Assembly (NCBI GenBank): GCA_017882605.1
Contig: JADGPE010000021.1
Span: forward strand, 1-34,679
Length of the DNA stretch: 34,679 bases
Reading direction: 5' to 3'
DNA from: Thermoleophilia bacterium
GTDB taxonomy: Bacteria > Actinomycetota > Thermoleophilia > Gaiellales > Gaiellaceae
Shown here one piece after another: positions 30,376-34,679 of the stretch (position 1 is its first letter; each line of letters opens with the position of its first letter). The notes under the pieces were generated by a model, which did not search any database, was not told the origin of the DNA, and saw only the letters and a list, made by a program, of their open reading frames with translations. The position numbers and the translations under genes are program-made.

Positions 30376-33300
30376 TCACCTACGGCCGAAGTGGTGTGCG
30401 CGCGGCAGGGCGCGCGTCACTTCGGCCTCGCTCGCCGCTCTGCGCGCCAGCGGGCCGAGCGACGACACCTCGGAGACCAGCAAGTTGACATTGCGGTCGT
30501 GACGCTCGAGCCTGCCGCTCGCGAGAACCAGCGGCTCGCCGCGGATGATCGCCCTGTGCTCCTCGTAGACCTTCGACGGGATGATCAGGTTCGTCTGGCC
30601 GTGCTCGTCCTCGAGCAGCATGAAGACGATCCCGTTTGCGGTTGCAGGACGCTGGCGGGCGATCGCCATGCCGGCGACCTGGATCCGGGTGCCACTCGGC
30701 GTGTCTGCCAGGTCGGCGCTCGTCGCGACTCCTGCCGGCAGATGCGGACGCAGGAGCTGCAGCGGATGGATGCCGACCGAGAGCGACGTATGCTTGTAGT
30801 CGGCGAGCATCCGCTCCCACGGCGTCTGCTCCGGTAGCTGCGGGATCACGGCGGTCGGCTCGAGCGGCAACGCAAGCTGACGGTTGCCGCCGGCAACCGT
30901 CGCGCCACGCGGGGCGACGCCGAGCCGCCAGAGGAGCTCGCGCCGGGGCCCCCACTCGTCGCACGCCCCTGCCGAGACGAGTGCTTCGAGCACGTCCTGT
31001 TTCACCGACGCGAGACGGGCAAGGTCGCCGAGGTCGCGGTAGGGCTGCTGTGCGACCACCGACTGCGCTTCTGCCTCGCCGACCGACTGCACGTAGGCAA
31101 GCCCGACCCGAACTGCTCCGTCCTCGACGTCGCACTGCGCCCCTGAACAGTTGATATGAGGCGACAACACAGTCACCCCGCGCCGCTGGGCATCCCTCAC
31201 AAGGGATGACGGCGGGTAGAAGCCCATCGGCTGTGCGTTCATCAGCGCACACAGGAACTCCGACGGGTAGTACCGTCGCAGCCAAGCCGACTGATACGCG
31301 AGCAGGCCGAACGCGGCTGCGTGCGACTTCGGAAAACCGAAGCCCGCGAAGCCGACGAGCTTGTCGTAAATCGCGTGTGCGGTCTCCTCGTCGATGCCGT
31401 TGGCGAGGCAGCCGGTGACGAACCGCGGCCGGAACGCCTCGATCGCCTCCTCACTTCGCTTGCGGCTCATCGCGCGGCGCAGCCCTTCGGCCTCTCCGAT
31501 CGAGAAGCCCGCTGCCGCCATCGCAACGTCGAGCACCTGGTCCTGGAAGACGACGACGCCGAGCGTGTCGCGCAGGGCCTCGCGCAGCGACTCGTGCAGG
31601 ACCGGCGGCTCGAAGCTCGGGTCGGCGCGCTTCGCGTGCCGGTGCTGCACGTAAGGATGAACCGCCTTTCCCTGGATCGGCCCCGGACGCACGAGCGCGA
31701 CCTGCACGGTCAGGTCCTCGAGATTCTCGGGCCGCGTCTGCAAGAGGCTCTGCATCTGGGCGCGGCTCTCGATCTGGAAGACCCCGACGGTGTCTGCCCG
31801 CTGGATCTCCTCGTAGACGCCGGGGTCGTCGAGCGGCACGCGTGAGAGGTCGATCGTCTCCCCCCGCAGCCGCGCAATGCGGTCGATCGTCTCCTCGACG
31901 GCCGAGAGCATGCCGAGGCCGAGCAGGTCGATCTTCAGGAAGCCCGCGTCACCGCAGCTGTCCTTGTCCCACTGGCAGATCTGCCTGCCTGCCATCGCCG
32001 CGGGCTGCACCGGCACGAGGTCGATCAGCGGCCGGGTCGAGATGACCATTCCACCCGGGTGCTGGCTGATGTGGCGCGGCAGCCCTGCGATCTCCTTCGT
32101 CAGCTCGCGGAACGCCGCCCAGCGCGGGCCGGCATGCGTGCCGGGCACTCCGTCGAGCTCGTCGCCGACGCGGGTCGCATCCCAGCCGTCGGTGACGCGT
32201 GCGAGCCGCTCCAGCTCGGCGAACGGCAGCCCGAGCGCCTTGCCGACGTCGCGGATCGCACCACGGCTGCGATAGCTCGCGAACGTCGCGACGAGCGCCG
32301 CATGCTGACGGCCGTAGCGCTCGGTGACGCGCACGATCAGCTTCTCGCGGATGTCGCGCGGAAAATCGAGGTCGATGTCGGGCACGGCGACCATCTCATC
32401 GTTGATGAAGCGGCCGAGCGACAGGCCCGCTGAGACGGGATCGACGTGCGAGAGGCCGGTCAGGTAGCAGACGATCGAGCCGACGCTGGAGCCGCGGCCG
32501 CGCCCCGGCGGCAGCGCGTGACGGGGACTGCCCGGGCCACGCACCTCGAGCGCGCACTCGCGGGCGAGCTCGAGCACCTCCCAGTGGAGCAGGAAGAACC
32601 CCGAGAGGCCGATCCGCATGATCAGCGCAAGCTCCTCGCACAACCGTTCGCGCGCACGCGCGCGAACGGCTCCGCTAGCGGATCGGTAGCGCTCGGCAAA
32701 CGTCGACTGACAGATCCTCTCGAGTTGCCGATCTGCGGGGTCCGCTCCGTCGGAGAAGTCGGGATAGCGATACCCGAGCTCCTGCGTCAGGTCGAACCGG
32801 CAGCGATCGGCGAGCTCGCGCGTGCGTGCAGCCGCGTCCACGGGCAGGCGCTCGAGCATCGCCTGCGGCCCGAGCAGCACCGCTTCGTGGTTCCCGCGCC
32901 GCTCGCGCTCGCAGCCATCGAGCGACGTGCGGTGCTTGATCGCGACGAGCGCGTCCTGCAGCCGTGCCCTCGCCGGGCTGTGTGCGTGCACGTTGCCGGT
33001 CGCGACGGTGGGCACGCCGAGGTGCTCGGCGAGTTCGACGAGCCGCGTGTTCCGTTTTGCATCGCCACGCTCGTACGGGCGTTGCAGCTCGATCGAGAAC
33101 GCACCGGGGAACGCCAGCGCCATTCGCTCGGCCGCTTTCGCGTCGACGACAGCGAGGCCGTTCCGGGCGCAGCCCGAGAGCGCGACGAGCCCTACCGCGT
33201 GGCGTTCGACCACGTCGAGCGACGTCTCGGCCGGCAGCAGGTCGCGCTCCTTCCCCGGCTCCCGTGTGCCCGCATGCGCCTCAGTGAGGATGCGGCAGAG

Positions 33301-33666
33301 GTTCGCGTAGCCCTGCCGCGTCTCGCAGAGCAGCGTCACGTGAGCACCGCCGCCGAGACTGACTTCGGCGCCGGTGATCGGACGGACGCCGAGGTGCTTC
33401 GCGGCGTGGGCGAACTCGAGCGAGCCGTAGACGCCGTCGTGGTCGGTGAGCGCCAGCGCGTCGTAGCCGAGCTCGGCTGCGCGAGCGGCCAGCTCTTCCG
33501 GCAGTGACGCGCCGTCCAGGAACGAGTAGGCGGAATGCGCGTGCAGTTCGACGTAGGGCGAGCGACCAGTACCGGTGCCTGGCGCCCGTCGGGCAGCGGA
33601 GACCGGGTCGCGCTCGTCCCCGACGCCGCCACGCGCGGGGAATGCATCCCGCGAGGCGAAGGTCAT
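30376..33666 (-). CDS. dnaE2: Error-prone DNA polymerase III alpha subunit (DnaE2)
   Basis: The 1096-residue protein lacks the long DnaE1 C-terminus and fits DnaE2. The N-terminal PHP domain has HAHSAYSFLDG (His42, His44) and LTDHDGVYG (75-79). The polymerase part has RGRGSSVGSIVCYLTGLSHV and the palm aspartates in PDIDLDFPRDI (about 428-433). It continues with QHPGGMVIST, HVDP-type contacts and FPKSHAAAFGLLAYQSAWLR; an OB fold lies near GTRIQVAGMAIARQRPAT. It carries out translesion synthesis with ImuB in the SOS response. It belongs with DUF6504 and imuB to the right. Two perfect palindromes (32644-32682) lie in its coding sequence. Confidence 0.95.
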   Translation of the reverse strand: MTFASRDAFPARGGVGDERDPVSAARRAPGTGTGRSPYVELHAHSAYSFLDGASLPEELAARAAELGYDALALTDHDGVYGSLEFAHAAKHLGVRPITGAEVSLGGGAHVTLLCETRQGYANLCRILTEAHAGTREPGKERDLLPAETSLDVVERHAVGLVALSGCARNGLAVVDAKAAERMALAFPGAFSIELQRPYERGDAKRNTRLVELAEHLGVPTVATGNVHAHSPARARLQDALVAIKHRTSLDGCERERRGNHEAVLLGPQAMLERLPVDAAARTRELADRCRFDLTQELGYRYPDFSDGADPADRQLERICQSTFAERYRSASGAVRARARERLCEELALIMRIGLSGFFLLHWEVLELARECALEVRGPGSPRHALPPGRGRGSSVGSIVCYLTGLSHVDPVSAGLSLGRFINDEMVAVPDIDLDFPRDIREKLIVRVTERYGRQHAALVATFASYRSRGAIRDVGKALGLPFAELERLARVTDGWDATRVGDELDGVPGTHAGPRWAAFRELTKEIAGLPRHISQHPGGMVISTRPLIDLVPVQPAAMAGRQICQWDKDSCGDAGFLKIDLLGLGMLSAVEETIDRIARLRGETIDLSRVPLDDPGVYEEIQRADTVGVFQIESRAQMQSLLQTRPENLEDLTVQVALVRPGPIQGKAVHPYVQHRHAKRADPSFEPPVLHESLREALRDTLGVVVFQDQVLDVAMAAAGFSIGEAEGLRRAMSRKRSEEAIEAFRPRFVTGCLANGIDEETAHAIYDKLVGFAGFGFPKSHAAAFGLLAYQSAWLRRYYPSEFLCALMNAQPMGFYPPSSLVRDAQRRGVTVLSPHINCSGAQCDVEDGAVRVGLAYVQSVGEAEAQSVVAQQPYRDLGDLARLASVKQDVLEALVSAGACDEWGPRRELLWRLGVAPRGATVAGGNRQLALPLEPTAVIPQLPEQTPWERMLADYKHTSLSVGIHPLQLLRPHLPAGVATSADLADTPSGTRIQVAGMAIARQRPATANGIVFMLLEDEHGQTNLIIPSKVYEEHRAIIRGEPLVLASGRLERHDRNVNLLVSEVSSLGPLARRAASEAEVTRALPRAHHFGRR
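32644..32682. repeat. Paired palindromes inside dnaE2
   Basis: CCGTTCGCGCG (32644-32654) and CGCGCGAACGG (32659-32669) form an 11-bp perfect stem with a CACG loop. One base on lies the 12-base palindrome TCCGCTAGCGGA (32671-32682). They code SASGAVRARARE-like sequence at about residues 328-341, between the PHP and palm regions. Confidence 0.5.
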
Positions 33667-33671
33667 AGAAT
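33666..33671 (+). promoter_or_regulatory. TAGAAT -10 box, probable leaderless start of the cupin-like gene
   Basis: TAGAAT ends six bases before GTG 33678 and no ribosome site lies between. The box overlaps the first base of the divergent dnaE2 start codon. Confidence 0.45.
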
Positions 33672-33677
33672 TGCTGC

Positions 33678-33947
33678 GTGCCGGAGGGGATCCTCAGCGG
33701 CCCGGGCGAAGGGGAACTGCTTCGCAACGAGCAGGGGAACCGGGTGGTGGTCGAAGGGGAGCTCGACGTGTACGTCAACGGCGAATGGACGCGCGCGGCT
33801 CCGGGGGCATTCCTCTCGGCGGCTCCCGGTGTCGAGCACGGCTTCACCAAGCGCGACAGCGGAACCGTGCGGTTCTTGAACATCCACGCGCCGGGTGGCT
33901 TCGAGCACAGCCTGCGCGCGATGAGCGTCCGGGACGCGCAGCCCTAG
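33678..33947 (+). CDS. Small cupin-like protein without the metal-binding histidines
   Basis: An 89-residue protein with a single cupin-type beta barrel: GPGEGELLRNEQGNRVVVEG, then ELDVYVNGEWTRAAPGAFLS, PGVEHGFTK and VRFLNIHAPGGFE. The second motif has its His (VEHGF), but the first motif, normally HxH-x(3,4)-E, has no histidines (ELLRNEQGN). Metal binding is therefore doubtful. An in-frame TAG at 33666 rules out a longer start. It lies on the plus strand between dnaE2 and DUF6504, both on the minus strand, and its stop shares CTAG with the DUF6504 stop. Function unknown. Confidence 0.75.
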   Translation: MPEGILSGPGEGELLRNEQGNRVVVEGELDVYVNGEWTRAAPGAFLSAAPGVEHGFTKRDSGTVRFLNIHAPGGFEHSLRAMSVRDAQP

Positions 33948-34219
33948 GCGCGCTGGGTGAACCATGTTCCGGCGTCGTCGTCGTAGTAGACGACGGCGTT
34001 CTCCCCTGTTTCGAGCACGAGGTCGAAGTAGCGGCGATGCACGGGGTCTTCCGTCCACCAGCGGTCGACGACGCGCCACTCCTCGCGCACGACCGCGACG
34101 TCCTGGCGGTTGACGCGGCGCGGCGTCCCGTCGGCGTGGTTCTCGACGAGCGCCGGGCGAGGCGCGTTCAGTCGTCGCGCGGAACGAGCAGTGCGCGCGC
34201 TTCGGGTATGCGTGACCAC
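33944..34219 (-). CDS. DUF6504 family protein of the mutasome locus
   Basis: Up to 91 residues. The C-terminal 55 residues (RQDVAVVREEWRVVDRWWTE, then PVHRRYFDLVLETGENAVVY and WFTQ) fit DUF6504, a small family found beside imuB/dnaE2 genes in actinobacteria. Its role is unknown; it may be an accessory of the translesion polymerase. The start is unclear. GTG 34219 has a full GGAGGT ribosome site six bases upstream but overlaps imuB by 52 bases. A start near the imuB stop would need a CTG. It lies between imuB and the cupin-like gene. Confidence 0.75.
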   Translation of the reverse strand: MVTHTRSARTARSARRLNAPRPALVENHADGTPRRVNRQDVAVVREEWRVVDRWWTEDPVHRRYFDLVLETGENAVVYYDDDAGTWFTQRA

Positions 34220-34679
34220 GGAGCGACCTCCACAACGGTTGAGACTCCGCCCGCCCCGACAGCCGCGCGCACTTGGCGCAGGCCTTCGCGGAGCCGGCCT
34301 TGCATCACTTCACCCTCTGCAGCCACGAGCTCGAGCTGCTCGCCGGTGTGCTCGGCGAGCTCCATCACCTCGAGCCGAAGCTTGAGCGCCGGTGCCGGCA
34401 GTTCCGCGAGCTTCGGTGAGAGCGCAGCCCGCAACCGGGCCGGGTCGGCCGTCGGCTCGCGCAGCGTCACCGTCCGGCGCCACGAGGCACCGCCGACCAG
34501 TCGCGCCCACACCGCGACCTTCCTCGGCGGCCGCCCCGCGCGTTCCGGGCGTGCGAGCAGGCGATCGAGCAGCACCCCGAGCCCTCGCCGGAGCGTCAGC
34601 TCGTTGCCGACCGCTTCCGGGAACTCGAGCGTCTCGTGGATGGCCGTCGCCGGCCGTCTCGGCTTGACCCTCCCGTCCT
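34168..34679 (-). CDS. imuB: ImuB-like Y-family polymerase protein, N-terminus beyond window
   Basis: About 170 C-terminal residues are visible; the gene enters from the right edge. The sequence ETLEFPEAVGNELTLRRGLG, then VLLDRLLARPERAGRPPRKV and RRTVTLREPTADPARL, is the little-finger region of the actinobacterial ImuB/Y-family group. The conserved end VVEVAPWSRIPEARALLVPR follows. ImuB lacks polymerase activity in studied members and links DnaE2 to the sliding clamp; the clamp motif and active-site region are not in view. It is followed by DUF6504, then dnaE2. An ImuA/RecA-like partner gene would be expected further right. Confidence 0.85.
   Translation of the reverse strand, partial: DGRVKPRRPATAIHETLEFPEAVGNELTLRRGLGVLLDRLLARPERAGRPPRKVAVWARLVGGASWRRTVTLREPTADPARLRAALSPKLAELPAPALKLRLEVMELAEHTGEQLELVAAEGEVMQGRLREGLRQVRAAVGAGGVSTVVEVAPWSRIPEARALLVPRDD

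Overview
This is a gene-dense, high-G+C chromosomal window with no rRNA, tRNA, CRISPR array or transposase gene visible. The gene set (DivIVA, SepF, YggT, a GH15 trehalase-like enzyme, DnaE2 with ImuB and DUF6504, MurA with Asp in place of the catalytic Cys) points to an actinobacterium. The gene order and the style of the proteins suggest a deep-branching class such as Thermoleophilia. That placement is inference from family knowledge, not a computed phylogeny.

Layout. At 1-3.25 kb lie the N-terminal part of an HlyD-like efflux adaptor (cut by the left edge), a secreted SIMPL-domain protein and a NagD-like HAD phosphatase, all on the minus strand. Two small plus-strand genes follow (an ABM-like protein and a 63-residue Cys-containing protein). 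From about 21.5 kb down to 4.0 kb runs one almost uninterrupted minus-strand cluster. In transcription order it is: degenerate HisB-like protein, RidA, CCA-adding enzyme, PgeF, YggS, SepF, YggT, DivIVA, DUF167, TraR/DksA-like protein, LspA, RluD-type synthase, then rpsB-tsf-pyrH-frr-uppS-cdsA-dxr-rseP-ispG-proS and a small HTH protein. Most neighbours overlap by 4-14 bases or lie within a few tens of bases. The cluster joins translation, isoprenoid (MEP) and lipid synthesis, lipoprotein and membrane proteolysis, and cell division.

Upstream of it are a polytopic membrane protein of glycosyltransferase-C character and murA with a good intrinsic terminator. A divergent HD-domain gene, an aminotransferase V/EEP-nuclease pair, and a plus-strand operon of GT4 glycosyltransferase, small helical protein and GH15 glycosidase follow. 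The right end is a translesion mutagenesis locus: dnaE2, DUF6504 and the C-terminal part of imuB on the minus strand, with a small cupin-like gene on the plus strand between dnaE2 and DUF6504.

The main points of interest are: a HisB-fold protein that has lost most catalytic metal ligands and is translationally coupled to RidA; MurA with Asp replacing the fosfomycin-target Cys; several genes with a TANNNT box 6-9 bases before the start codon, including one bidirectional case, suggesting leaderless transcription; a double-hairpin repeat of about 47 bases present at the 3' end of dxr and the 5' end of lspA; other paired palindromes between and inside genes; and the interrupted mutasome cassette. 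I saw no clearly new multi-gene defence or biosynthetic system. The HisB-like/RidA pair and the dispersed hairpin repeats are the best candidates for undescribed biology.
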